Positions 19,234 through 28,700 of a DNA stretch of 64,000 bases are shown in pieces. The notes below the pieces were generated by a model. It had not been told where the DNA came from. It saw only the letters and a list, made by a program, of their open reading frames with translations, and searched no databases. Location of the stretch: assembly GCF_002356335.1 (NCBI RefSeq), contig NZ_AP018165.1:3844001-3908000 (forward strand), written 5' to 3'. The position numbers and the translations under genes are program-made. Each line of letters starts with the position of its first letter. Position 1 is the stretch's first letter. This DNA is from [Mycobacterium] stephanolepidis (lineage in GTDB: Bacteria; Actinomycetota; Actinomycetes; Mycobacteriales; Mycobacteriaceae).

Positions 19234-19767
19234 TCAGCGCTTCGAGTACTGAGGCGCCTTACGGGCCTTCTTGAGACCGTACTTCTTACGCTCGATCGCA
19301 CGCGGGTCACGAGTGAGGAAGCCGGCCTTCTTCAGCACCGGACGGTCCTCGGGCTCCACGATGATGAGCGCACGGGCGATGGCGAGACGCAGCGCGCCGG
19401 CCTGACCCGAGGGGCCGCCGCCGGAGAGGTGAGCGTAGATGTCCACGCTGTCCACACGGTTGACGGAAACCAGCGGCGCCTTGATGAGCTGCTGGTGCAC
19501 CTTGTTCGGGAAGTACTCCTCCAGGGTGCGGCCATCCAGGTGGAACTTGCCGGTACCGGGGACGAGGCGCACGCGGACCACGGCCTCCTTACGGCGGCCG
19601 ACGGTCTGGATGGGCTTGTCGATGACGACGGGCCCACGAGGAGCGGCCTTGACGGCAGTCTCTTCGGCGGAGTCCTCAACAACAACCTCGACGACCGCCT
19701 GGTCGCCGCTGTCCACTGCGACGTCCGCGTTCTCTTCGGGGGTCTGCTCTTCGGCGATATCGGTCAC
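19234..19767 (-). CDS. rpsI: Ribosomal protein S9
   Basis: 30S subunit protein whose C-terminal tail reaches the P-site tRNA. The conserved S9 body runs from about residue 53 ([18 protein letters not shown]) to the basic end [15 protein letters not shown]. The first ~45 residues are an acidic extension ([18 protein letters not shown]); at 177 residues the protein is longer than the ~151 of M. tuberculosis. GTG 19765-19767 overlaps the rplM stop (GTGA). Confidence 0.96.
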   Translation of the reverse strand: MTDIAEEQTPEENADVAVDSGDQAVVEVVVEDSAEETAVKAAPRGPVVIDKPIQTVGRRKEAVVRVRLVPGTGKFHLDGRTLEEYFPNKVHQQLIKAPLVSVNRVDSVDIYAHLSGGGPSGQAGALRLAIARALIIVEPEDRPVLKKAGFLTRDPRAIERKKYGLKKARKAPQYSKR

Positions 19768-20207
19768 TGAGCCACCTGCTTAATCTCGAACGGGATCGGC
19801 TGCTGCGCGGCGTGCGGGTGCTCGGGACCTGCGTACACCTTGAGCTTGCGCTCGATCTGGCGGCCAAGCTTGTTCTTGGGCAGCATGCCGATGATTGCCT
19901 TCTCCACCGTGCGAGTGGGGAACTTCTCCAGCTGCTCGCCGATGCTGCGCTTGCGCAGACCGCCCGGGAAGCCCGAGTGACGGTAGGCGAACTTGTCGGT
20001 GAGCTTCTTGCCGCTGAGGGCAATCTTCTCTGCGTTGATGATGACGACGAAATCGCCACCATCAGCATGGGGGGCGTAGGTCGGCTTGTGCTTGCCGCGC
20101 AGCAGGGTGGCTGCTTGAACGGCAAGACGGCCGAGCACTACATCCGTGGCGTCGATGACATACCAGCTCGTGGTGATGTCACCCGCCTTCGGCGTGTAGG
20201 TAGGCAC
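19764..20207 (-). CDS. rplM: Ribosomal protein L13
   Basis: Early-assembling 50S protein. 147 residues: [27 protein letters not shown] at the N-terminus, [20 protein letters not shown] and PKNKLGRQ are the L13 signatures. GTG 20205-20207 is preferred over the longer open frame because it follows AAGGAAAG at proper spacing and gives the standard length. First gene of the rplM-rpsI operon. Confidence 0.96.
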   Translation of the reverse strand: MPTYTPKAGDITTSWYVIDATDVVLGRLAVQAATLLRGKHKPTYAPHADGGDFVVIINAEKIALSGKKLTDKFAYRHSGFPGGLRKRSIGEQLEKFPTRTVEKAIIGMLPKNKLGRQIERKLKVYAGPEHPHAAQQPIPFEIKQVAQ

Positions 20208-20440
20208 AGTCTTTCCTTGTCTACTCGGGTGGATCCCCGGACGGCTGTTGCCGTTCGGAGAGCTGGTCATGGCGGGCGGTGGAGGTTGATCTCGGCGACC
20301 AGTGGTGACCCGAGCCTCATGTGCGATGACGTACCGCACGCCAACGGAGCAGCTTACCGGGCCACGTCACCGCAGGTCAAAACGCGACCGAGCCTCGCGC
20401 ATGGGACTATCTTGCTCAACGGCAAAGGGGAGGCCCAGGC

Positions 20441-21763
20441 GTGGAGATCCTGAAGAACACATTCTTTCTGTATCGACGATGCTTCCTGCAGTTGATCGCC
20501 ATCTATCTCGTCGGATGGCTGGTGCGATACGGCATCGTTCAGCTGGCGGTAGCAATAGCCGTCAAACATGGCCTGATCTGGGGAAACTTCCTTCTGCCGC
20601 TGTCGCCCCTGACGATGCTGCTGACGTACCTAGGCATGTTCTGGGTGCTCCGGCCGTATATCTTCCCAGGCTCGACAGATGGCGGGGTTGATGCGTTTCT
20701 CAGAACTACTTTGAAAATCCTACTGCCGGTATTCGCAGTAATTGTGCTGTGGAAACTTCACATGTACGACGTATGGGAGTTTGAACGCCAAACGTCGATT
20801 CACCTCACCGAGAATCAACAAATTGACAACACCGCACAATCGGAGGTAACCCGACTCCTTCGTGCGGACACCACCACCTTATCCATAATTTTGGTGATCC
20901 TCCTCGCAATCCGTCGAGTGCTCTCGCTCATCGCCGAACGGTTGCCGAACTGGATGATTCTTCCTCGCCTCTACGTTGAGTCGGCCTGGGTTTATATTCT
21001 TTTTTCTGCATCAGCCGCGGTCGTGTTCGGGTCACCTCGGTGGATCAAAGAACGGACGATCGTCGTCTGGTATCAGGAGCAGAAACAGGCCGTGTTCGAG
21101 CACCTCGGACCCATAGCAGATGCAGTAACTTGGATCACCGAGCACACCGCCGGCACTACCCGAGCAATCCTTGCGCCATTGTCGTGGTTTGTAATCGCCG
21201 GGCTGGCCTACGCAAATGAGAACACGTCCACTTGGGGTGGCGCCTCGCAAGCCCTATTCGGACAGAGACGTTTTGAGCAACTCACACAAGCCACGAGAAA
21301 GCCACTGAATGCGGTGAAATCTAGGTGGCAAAAGCTTCCGAAGGCAATCCGCTCACGCACCGACGAGGTGCGTTCCAGCATCCTCGGAACGTTTGACCAC
21401 GTGAAAGACGCGTTGAGACTGGCACTTCAGAAAGGCCCAGTCCCCATCGCCGTGTACATAGTCTCGTTCGCGGTATTGGTTCTCCTCTATCCGACCGGAG
21501 TCTTCTTTGACTACTCAGTCAGCGATGGGATCGCATGGCGAGTACTGGCACATCTGTTCGGCCCACACGAGTTTTCGTGGTGGACAAGCCGCGAAGCAAC
21601 AATTCGACTTGCGATCGGGACGGCGGTCGAACCTCTTCGTATCTGTCTGGTCGCCGGGACGTTCTGGTACTGCATTGGCGCGCCGGATCAACCAATATCG
21701 AACCGAACAGCAACTATCTTGTCGGACGACTCCTTGAACAGTACTTCAACTCCAGACAGCTGA
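20441..21763 (+). CDS. Unrecognised polytopic membrane protein (cassette gene 1)
   Basis: 440 residues with about seven hydrophobic segments, at roughly 8-40, 49-75, 93-109, 147-165, 178-197, 335-357 and 400-414, and a soluble Arg/Lys-rich stretch at ~270-330. No family is recognised. GTG 20441 is supported by AAGGGGAGG seven bases upstream. It stands divergent from rplM and convergent with the three small membrane genes, overlapping the last of them by 76 bases. Base composition is lower in G+C than the flanks (33 of 60 bases at 20821-20880), suggesting acquisition. Confidence 0.8.
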   Translation: MEILKNTFFLYRRCFLQLIAIYLVGWLVRYGIVQLAVAIAVKHGLIWGNFLLPLSPLTMLLTYLGMFWVLRPYIFPGSTDGGVDAFLRTTLKILLPVFAVIVLWKLHMYDVWEFERQTSIHLTENQQIDNTAQSEVTRLLRADTTTLSIILVILLAIRRVLSLIAERLPNWMILPRLYVESAWVYILFSASAAVVFGSPRWIKERTIVVWYQEQKQAVFEHLGPIADAVTWITEHTAGTTRAILAPLSWFVIAGLAYANENTSTWGGASQALFGQRRFEQLTQATRKPLNAVKSRWQKLPKAIRSRTDEVRSSILGTFDHVKDALRLALQKGPVPIAVYIVSFAVLVLLYPTGVFFDYSVSDGIAWRVLAHLFGPHEFSWWTSREATIRLAIGTAVEPLRICLVAGTFWYCIGAPDQPISNRTATILSDDSLNSTSTPDS

Positions 21764-22242
21764 GCGTCGCGCGGCACGATAGCGATAAGCGCATACTTTC
21801 CCGCACCTTTGGTCGACATGCACGACTGTGCGTAACCGTTTCTGTCCGCCCATCTTCCCGCCTCGACGGGCGTGGTGCCGCTGTTCCATCTCCGCATATG
21901 AGTGTCGTATATGTGGGCCATGCAGGGCGGGTAATGATCGCGATTCCAGCTCTCTATGAGAGCGCCGTCTCGCGACCGCTCGAACAAGAACCCAACCATC
22001 CTTCCGTTCGAAGGCATTTTCAAGTCGGCTTTTGACGGAGCATCTGGAACACGCAGTTCTTGAATTCTCCAAACCACTCCGTACAGCTCCGCGCTTTGGC
22101 CCGATGCGACGGCCCTGTCAACCGGGTCTGCATCTATGGATCGCGCAATGCTCGGAATCCAGATTAGTTGGCAAATAATTCCAAGCGCCGCCATAATAGC
22201 GACGGCCGCCAACACATCTCCCTTTCTGCACCGTAACCTCAT
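21688..22242 (-). CDS. Unrecognised single-pass membrane protein (cassette gene 4)
   Basis: 184 residues: a short basic start (MRLRCRKGD), one membrane segment at ~10-32, then an exported domain with GVVWRIQELRVPDAPSKAD, HYPPCMAHIYD and two Cys (CMAH, SCMS) that could form a disulphide outside the membrane. No family recognised. ATG 22240-22242 overlaps the stop of the preceding gene (ATGA), and the tail overlaps the opposing 440-residue gene by 76 bases. Confidence 0.75.
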   Translation of the reverse strand: MRLRCRKGDVLAAVAIMAALGIICQLIWIPSIARSIDADPVDRAVASGQSAELYGVVWRIQELRVPDAPSKADLKMPSNGRMVGFLFERSRDGALIESWNRDHYPPCMAHIYDTHMRRWNSGTTPVEAGRWADRNGYAQSCMSTKGAGKYALIAIVPRDAQLSGVEVLFKESSDKIVAVRFDIG

Positions 22243-22841
22243 GTGCGAACCTCTGCGCCATTGATAGTCACCACTGGTCGAGACTCAATATCGCGTGACG
22301 GAATTTTGATATCAAGCCGAGAATCTAGAGGAGGATCCATTGTCAACCCAGTTTTGATATCCTTGAACGCGTTCATGACAGACAACATCATGTTGTCGCC
22401 GCCTTCCAGAATATCGAACACAAGCACGAATCGATATTGCAAACCGGGCTGAAGGGAGTCCGGAATGCCGAGCGGGCTGGAAAATCCGCTACGGAATGCC
22501 GTGCGTACATCTCCTGCCTGTAGGTAGGCAACTACTTTCGAGGACTCAACCAAGGTCATACAGGTCAGATCCACGACTATCCAGATACCTGTCGAAGTGT
22601 AATCAGATGGGGCGGTGTACTCATATTTCGATTCAACGGAAATCTTCTTTGTGCTATACACGCCATGAACTGTTGTCGAGATGTTTCGCCCGATCAGCTG
22701 CTCACCCAACTGTCCCGAAACCGGCAACGCAACATATGATTCTGGGCGATTAGGGATACGTGACCAGAAGAGAATCGCCACCAATATTAATCCGACCGCT
22801 ACAAGCGTACGGCCTATCTCCGTTTGCGCGAACCACCGCAT
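22239..22841 (-). CDS. Unrecognised single-pass membrane protein (cassette gene 3)
   Basis: 200 residues: membrane segment at ~13-27 (LVAVGLILVAILFW), then an exported beta-rich domain. WIVVDLTCMTL, VVAYLQAGDVRTAFR and LQPGLQYRFVLVFDI follow the rhythm of immunoglobulin-like accessory domains (compare DUF4352-type), but this is only a resemblance. ATG 22839-22841 directly follows the TAA of the upstream gene. Middle member of a three-gene operon. Confidence 0.75.
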   Translation of the reverse strand: MRWFAQTEIGRTLVAVGLILVAILFWSRIPNRPESYVALPVSGQLGEQLIGRNISTTVHGVYSTKKISVESKYEYTAPSDYTSTGIWIVVDLTCMTLVESSKVVAYLQAGDVRTAFRSGFSSPLGIPDSLQPGLQYRFVLVFDILEGGDNMMLSVMNAFKDIKTGLTMDPPLDSRLDIKIPSRDIESRPVVTINGAEVRT

Positions 22842-23456
22842 TTAGCAGCTCCTCGACGGAACTGTCAGCAGCCCACCCGTTTCCCTCACAGTGGGGAACC
22901 AGGTCGATGCAGGGATCAGGGTTCGGACGCTCTTCTCGAGGTCACGGATCACAACCTGCATCGTTGATCTTTCCGCCAGAACCTTCGGGGAGAGCATCCA
23001 AATGACAGACGCATTAATCGTCATACGTGCGGCGATGTTCGCAGCATTCTGCGTCGCGCCGTCCGGAAATACGCCACCGTATGAACCCTCGGGCTCAGTG
23101 GGTTGCAGTTCGAAAACTCTGGTGTTATCTCCGCCTCCGAATGAGACATCTTCGCCGACCAGATTCTCGATCGCTACCCGAAAAACCAGAGCCACCTTCC
23201 CTTGTCTGATGTCATATCCCATGAGTGGAGGTAGCTCGGCCTCGTTACACTCAACGGCTAAGGATCGCGCCAGAATACGCAGCGGACCATTGTCATACTC
23301 GTGCCCTATCGACACCGGTTTCATAGTTGCCGCGGCGCCCAACCCTCCAAACGCTGCTGCGGCTGACAAAACAGCGACAGTTCCCGCTTGCCATAGGTGC
23401 TTGAGCTGAGCACGTTGAAATTGCCCACGAAGCCATATGAGAGCCTGTTTGATCAC
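22842..23456 (-). CDS. Unrecognised single-pass membrane protein (cassette gene 2)
   Basis: 204 residues: basic N-terminus, membrane segment at ~25-46 (AVLSAAAAFGGLGAAA), then an exported domain with GKVALVFRVAIENLVGEDVSF, again like a beta-sandwich accessory domain; a single Cys ends the protein (PSRSC). GTG 23454-23456 has GAGGGGG five bases upstream. First gene of the minus-strand trio; a TTGACA and a 14-base palindrome lie about 60-80 bases upstream. Confidence 0.75.
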   Translation of the reverse strand: MIKQALIWLRGQFQRAQLKHLWQAGTVAVLSAAAAFGGLGAAATMKPVSIGHEYDNGPLRILARSLAVECNEAELPPLMGYDIRQGKVALVFRVAIENLVGEDVSFGGGDNTRVFELQPTEPEGSYGGVFPDGATQNAANIAARMTINASVIWMLSPKVLAERSTMQVVIRDLEKSVRTLIPASTWFPTVRETGGLLTVPSRSC

Positions 23457-23515
23457 ACCGCCCCCTCACTTCGAATGACACCGAATTGGCCCGCTACCAG
23501 GCCGATCGAAGTGTA

Positions 23516-23535
23516 TGTCAATCACGAACTCGTGA
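23516..23535 (-). promoter_or_regulatory. Palindrome and -35-like box upstream of the membrane trio
   Basis: TCACGA-AC-TCGTGA (23522-23535) is a 14-base palindrome touching TTGACA on the minus strand (23521-23516). No convincing -10 follows, so the promoter assignment is tentative; the palindrome could bind a regulator. Confidence 0.35.
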
Positions 23536-23590
23536 ACCAGTGTCGACCCACGATATGTTGCCGCACATCAATTACTGCTGACATATAAAA

Positions 23591-23631
23591 CTGTGGGGCC
23601 TTGGTGGCTCTCCTCCACCAAGGCCCCACAG
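23591..23631 (-). terminator. Intrinsic terminator of esxU-esxT
   Basis: CTGTGGGGCCTTGGTGG (23591-23607) pairs perfectly with CCACCAAGGCCCCACAG (23615-23631), loop of seven, followed on the minus strand by TTTTATAT. A 17-pair stem with a U-run is a full rho-independent terminator. It begins 23 bases after the esxT stop and insulates the membrane cassette from esxT. Confidence 0.92.
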
Positions 23632-23654
23632 TGTCTTCAAAACCAACCGGGCGA

Positions 23655-23939
23655 TCAGCCCCAGGCGCCAGCAGCGCTGTTGTCGGTCGAAATTGCGTCC
23701 TGGTTGCCCTGGTCAACCTTGGAGTTGAGCTGGGTCAGGATCTGGTTGAGATCATCCGCGGACTGGTGCCAAGCCTTCTGGTACTCCTGGTACGCACTCG
23801 CTTCCTGACCTTCAGCTTGCTGAATCAGAGGATCCACGTCATGTTGTAGCTCCTCGAGATGAGCCTGGATCTTGCCGATGACGCCCTTGACGTCCGCAAC
23901 CAACGCATCAATCTCACCGTGGTTATAGGTAATCTGCAT
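23655..23939 (-). CDS. esxT: ESAT-6-like protein EsxT
   Basis: 94-residue helical-hairpin protein of the WXG100 superfamily; the ESX-4 substrate partner of EsxU. It aligns with M. tuberculosis EsxT around AYQEYQKAWHQSADDLNQIL and the end AAGAWG. The turn that should hold Trp reads QQAEGQEA: Ala42 replaces Trp, so the WXG motif is lost. No C-terminal YxxxD/E is present. Lies 50 bases after esxU and just before a strong terminator. Confidence 0.88.
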   Translation of the reverse strand: MQITYNHGEIDALVADVKGVIGKIQAHLEELQHDVDPLIQQAEGQEASAYQEYQKAWHQSADDLNQILTQLNSKVDQGNQDAISTDNSAAGAWG

Positions 23940-23989
23940 GTTTACTCCCCTTTGCTAAGTGTGATGTCTGTGATGACTATTGACGGACG

Positions 23990-24271
23990 TTAGAAGGTCT
24001 GACCCTCGTCCATCTCCTGGATGCGACGCTTGTTCGACTCCATGGTGTCGGAGATCTGCAGGAGCACCTTCTGGATGTCGCCCATCTCCTGATCGAAACG
24101 AGCCATAGCCTCGTCAAAGGCGCGTCGTGCCGAACCCTGCCACGTGCTGGTGCCCACCGCTACACGGTCGCGCAGCTGGTTCTGAATCGCGGCGAACTCC
24201 TGGTGCTTGTTCTGGATCTTCTTCGACGTTGCATCGAGTAGCCCCAGGTCATTCTGAAATACGCTAGCCAC
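23990..24271 (-). CDS. esxU: ESAT-6-like protein EsxU
   Basis: 93-residue WXG100 protein and expected heterodimer partner of EsxT, exported by ESX-4. The motif is intact: TSTWQGSARRAFDEAMARF (Trp44-Gln-Gly46). It has no C-terminal YxxxD/E signal. GTG 24269-24271 follows GGGAGGA. First gene of the esxU-esxT pair, behind a SigM-like promoter. Confidence 0.9.
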   Translation of the reverse strand: MASVFQNDLGLLDATSKKIQNKHQEFAAIQNQLRDRVAVGTSTWQGSARRAFDEAMARFDQEMGDIQKVLLQISDTMESNKRRIQEMDEGQTF

Positions 24272-24355
24272 TTCGTGTCCTCCCTTGTCCCCAGGCCCGG
24301 CCAGTCACGGGTGTGACTTCCGGTTTCTGGCCGGTTTTGTCCTTACAACTACATA

Positions 24356-24382
24356 CGATGGCCTGACCGCCAGATCGGTTCC
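24356..24382 (-). promoter_or_regulatory. SigM-like ECF promoter of esxU-esxT
   Basis: On the minus strand GGAACC (24382-24377), 16 bases, then CATCG (24360-24356); the preceding AAAAAGAT is the same as at the EspC-like operon. One base departs from CGTCR. Published M. tuberculosis work places esxT and esxU under SigM. The leader would be about 75-80 bases. Confidence 0.6.
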
Positions 24383-24413
24383 ATCTTTTTGAAAGATTTT
24401 TTCAGCAATCTTG

Positions 24414-25793
24414 CTAGTTACCCGACTTTACCGCATGTGCAGTTCGGATTGCCAGATCACAAGCCTGTTCGACATCAGCATAGCTATTCTTCTTGAACTG
24501 GCAGCCAACTCCTATTCTCAGGTCGTCGTCCAGAAGCACTGTCCACGCGATGTCGTGGCCCTCACGAACCTCGGTGTAGGTGACAGCTGGCCGGTCCGCC
24601 TTGTGGTCGTCGGCCTTGAAATCGATGAATACCCCCGGTGACTCTTTCGTCATGGCAGCTCGCAGTGTCTCGGCTGTTGAGGCCAAGGTTTCTGTCGACT
24701 TCACCCGCACCTGGGTCACATGCACGACCGCCTCGGGGTCCGCGGGTGAGATCACCTCGACCCTCGCTGAGCCGGCACCGCCCGCAGGGATGCGCCGTAC
24801 CGCCCACTCGGCGGGCACCATGAACTGCACATGCCCCTCTACCAGCAGCGATGTCGCCACCACGGGAGCTGTCGGCGACGCTCGCCGCTCCCGCGCGGAG
24901 GCCACGGTCAATACAACACCGGTGACGACCACGGCGGCGGCCAGACCAATCACGGCAAGCGGCCACCACGCGGGAAGCCGCGGGGCGGATCTCGCGGGCG
25001 ATGCGGGTGTCCAGTCGGGCCTTCTGGCGACAATGGGCTCTTCGGCCGACTCATCGATGAACGCCGAGACACGTGGAGCCTGACCGACGTCGCGGAACAC
25101 CGAATCCCCGGCGACCTGCGATACCCCGGGAGTCAAGCCGATCCGATCGACCGCGTCGACAATCGCCTCCCCCATCTCGCTCTCGGCCGAGTCGACGAGG
25201 ATCGCGGCGACTCCCGTCGGTTCGCTTCGGACCGCCTCCTCGACGGCACCCGCCACGGCGCGTGCAACATCTGCGGCGTTCTTGGTTTCCCAGGACCGTT
25301 CTTCGAGATGCCGAACCGTCGCCTCCGGCTCACCGGCGGAACCGTGCCCCACGACGGTGACTGCGACCTCACCGGGTGACACCTCGACCACCACCAGTGA
25401 GCGCCCCGACAAGTCGGTGCGGACACCGCGCTCGGCCAGTGCGATAGCGCGCGAACGCACGGTCAGTGTCGCGGCCATCATCCGCGCGGCATTCGACAGC
25501 ACGGTGCGCCGTCCAGGACTCCACGCCGTCGGATGGATCAGCTGCATGGAATCCAGGCGCACCGGGGCATTCTGATCAGTGAGCAACGACTCGAACAGGG
25601 CCGCCCAAAGCGCACGGGACGGAACCACGCGACCGGGTAGCAGGGCCATCTCGTCATCGAGTGCGGCGACTGCCGACCGAACATCGGAATGCCCGGCCTC
25701 GTGGATGCCGGAGTCGGTTCGCGCCCGGACTGCGGTCTCGGTCACCTCGATCGCTACCCGCGTCCCTATCTGCGGGTCGCGATCCAGGATCAC
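24414..25793 (-). CDS. Type VII secretion-associated protein, Rv3446c family
   Basis: 459 residues. The N-terminal ~240 residues have an actin-like/ASKHA flavour (SLVVVEVSPGEVAVTVVGHG), followed by a membrane segment at ~275-297 (WWPLAVIGLAAAVVVTGVVL) and an exported domain of ~150 residues with VQFMVPAEWAVRRIP. This family is found only beside ESX-4-type loci; its job is unknown, plausibly an assembly or scaffold factor. GTG 25791-25793 overlaps the eccC4 stop (GTGA), so it is translated with eccC4. Confidence 0.87.
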   Translation of the reverse strand: MILDRDPQIGTRVAIEVTETAVRARTDSGIHEAGHSDVRSAVAALDDEMALLPGRVVPSRALWAALFESLLTDQNAPVRLDSMQLIHPTAWSPGRRTVLSNAARMMAATLTVRSRAIALAERGVRTDLSGRSLVVVEVSPGEVAVTVVGHGSAGEPEATVRHLEERSWETKNAADVARAVAGAVEEAVRSEPTGVAAILVDSAESEMGEAIVDAVDRIGLTPGVSQVAGDSVFRDVGQAPRVSAFIDESAEEPIVARRPDWTPASPARSAPRLPAWWPLAVIGLAAAVVVTGVVLTVASARERRASPTAPVVATSLLVEGHVQFMVPAEWAVRRIPAGGAGSARVEVISPADPEAVVHVTQVRVKSTETLASTAETLRAAMTKESPGVFIDFKADDHKADRPAVTYTEVREGHDIAWTVLLDDDLRIGVGCQFKKNSYADVEQACDLAIRTAHAVKSGN

Positions 25794-28700
25794 TGCGGAT
25801 CGCTCCAGGCGACTTGGATCAGTTGTTGACCGCCCGAGCGCATGACCAGGGTGCCGCGGCCCGCAGGCTGCTCACTCGGCCTCACTGTCCCTAGCAGAAC
25901 ACCCTCATCTTTGTTGCCACTCATCTGTAAACCGATGCAGGACAAGTCCTTCATGCGCGCCATCATCGGCTCGAACATCGCCCGCGAGGCACCGCTGGTG
26001 CGGCGCGCGATCACCACGTGCAGGCCGATGTCCTTCGAATGCGGTAGGTACTCCGCCAGCGGCAGCAGCGGGTTTCCACTTGCCAACGCCACCAGATCGT
26101 AGTCGTCGACCAGGATGTAGATTTCCGGGCCGGACCACCAGGACCTGTCGCGCAATTCCTGTTGAGTCACATCGGGTCCCGGCATGCGCGACTTGAGGAG
26201 CTCGATCAGCGCCGGCACCTCGTCCACCAAGGTGTTGCTCGACATCGCGTACTTGGCCAGATGCTCGGTCTCGACGACACCGAGCAGGGTGCGCCGATAG
26301 TCCACGATGAACAGCTGCACTTGTTGCGGGGTGGTGGTGCGGACGATCTCGCGGCATATGGTGCGCAACAATCCGGTCTTACCGCACTCGCTGTCGCCGA
26401 AGATCATCATGTGCGGCTGCTCGCCGAACTCCAGGAACGTCGGAGCCAGCTCGGTTTCGTTGATACCGACGAGGATGCGCAGGTTCGGCTGATCGTTTTG
26501 GGGCGCCTGCGGAACCAATGCTGCGTAATCGATCTTGTGCGGCAGCATGCGAACCTTCGGCGCTTCCGCCGAACTGCGTTGGCGCATGCTCGCCGCGGCT
26601 GCGCTGATCGCCTCACCGAGGTCCTGATTCGACGAGACACTGTCGACGCGCGGCAATCCGATGAGCATGTGCCGACGGTCGCGGGTGATACCGCGGCCCG
26701 GCCTGCCATCCGGAACAAGCTGTGCCAGCTTGCGATCGAAGTCCGAGTCCAGCGGATCACCGAGACGAAGCTCGACGCGCGTGCCGATCTGGTCCTTCAG
26801 GGCCGGGCGGATCTCGGCCCAGCGTGACGCCGTGACCACGGTGTGCACTCCGAAACCGAGCCCCTGTGCCGCAAGCGCGGTGACCTGTGGCTCGAGAGCC
26901 TCGAACTCCTGACGCACGGTCGACCAGCCATCGATGATGAAGAACACGTCGCCGAAAGGATCGTTCGCAAGCTGCGGGTCACCGGCACCCTTGCGCCGCC
27001 GATACTCCGCCATCGAGTCGATTCCGTAGGCGCGGAAGGCATTCTCACGTGATCTGACAATCGTCAGCATTTCGGCGAACGTGCGCCGGATCAGGTCTGA
27101 TTCCAGTCGGCTGGCCACCGAACCAACATGCGGTAGCTGCGCCAACGAGGTGAGCGTGCCACCACCGAAGTCCAGGCAGTAGAACTGCACCTGTGCGGGA
27201 CTGTGTGTCACCGCGAGTGATGTCACCAGAGTGCGGATAGCCATCGACTTCCCGGACTGGGGTGCACCGACAATGGCGACGTTGCCCGCCGCAGCGGACA
27301 GATCGACGATGTACGGGTCGCGCCGCTGCTCGTACGGCCGGTCCACGATTCCGATCGGAACGGTCAGGCTGCCCACCGCGTCGAAACCGGCACGACCATG
27401 ACGAGGAATCAAGTCGCCCAACGTGGGCGAATCGTCCAAAGGCGGAAGCCACACCTCGTGAGCCGGATTGCCATGTCCCTCAACGCGATCGAGGATCGTG
27501 TCGATGACCGACCTTCCCATTGCCCCTTCGGACGCGGCCGGAGTGTCATCTTCGACCACTTCCACGGGACGCATCTGCAGTGCCACCGGCGCCGCGGTGA
27601 AGAGGCGCGGCGCCGCACCTCCGCCTCCCGAAGAGACGGCCCGACGCGCCGGCCCGTACGGCACATAGGCGCCCGACACATAGGAGGTTTGGAATCGCGT
27701 CAACTCGCCCGAGTCGTCCTTGAGGTAACAGGAACCGGGAGTGTTGGGCAGATGATAGGCGTCCGGCACGCCGATGGCGGCACGGGATTCGTTGGCAGAG
27801 AACGTCTTCAGGCAGAGTCGATAAGACAGGTGCGATTCCAACCCGCGTAGACGGCCCTCATCCAGACGCTGCGAAGCGAGTAGCAAATGCACGTGCAGCG
27901 ACCGGCCCAGACGGCCGATTGCGACGAACAACTCTGCGAAATCCGGGTGCTGACTCAGCAATTCGGAGAACTCGTCGACGATGATGAACAGTGCCGGCAG
28001 TGGCGCGAGGGATGCACCGGCAGCGCGGGCGCGCTCGTACTCGGTGACGTTGGCGAAGTTACCCGCGGCACGCAACAGCTCCTGGCGCCGATTCATCTCG
28101 CCGGCGAGCGCGTCCTTCATACGGGACACCAGGTTCGCCTCTTCGGCGAGGTTGGTGATGATGGCCGCGACGTGCTGCGCCCGGTCCAGACCGAGGAACG
28201 TCGCGCCACCCTTGAAGTCGACGAGCACGAGGTTGAGCGCATCCGGCGAATGGGTTGCGATCATGCCGAGTGTCAACGTGCGCAGGAACTCCGACTTACC
28301 CGAACCGGTCGCACCGATGCAGAGCCCGTGTGGACCCATGCCGTTCTCGGCGGCTTCCTTGATATCCAGCTCCATCGGAGTGCCGTCGACCGCGATGCCG
28401 ATCGGAACCCGCAGCCTGTCACGGCCAACCCTGTTGCGCCACACTACTTCCGGGTTGAGCAACCCGGGATCACCGATACCCACGATGTCGGACCAGCGTG
28501 TGCTGACCTCGGTCTGGATCTGAACCTCGTCGCCGCTGCCCGTCAGCACCCGGTAGGGCGCCAGGCGGCGCGCACAGGCCATGGCCTCAGTGACGGTGAG
28601 GTGATCCGGGTGGGCGAAGACCTCGGAACCGACGTTGCCTTTGGCGCCCAGCCCACGCTCGGTCAGCTCCAGTTGCATTCCGCGACGGGCCGCGAGCGGG

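Noticed and set aside
20441..23456. The membrane cassette as a phage or insertion element
   Set aside because: No integrase, transposase, target duplication or tRNA junction is visible; lower G+C alone does not show mobility.
24300..24337. Hairpin GGCCAG...CTGGCC upstream of esxU as a terminator of the eccC4 operon
   Set aside because: The paired arms are short, the loop long, and it lies between the proposed SigM promoter and esxU, where a terminator would silence the gene.
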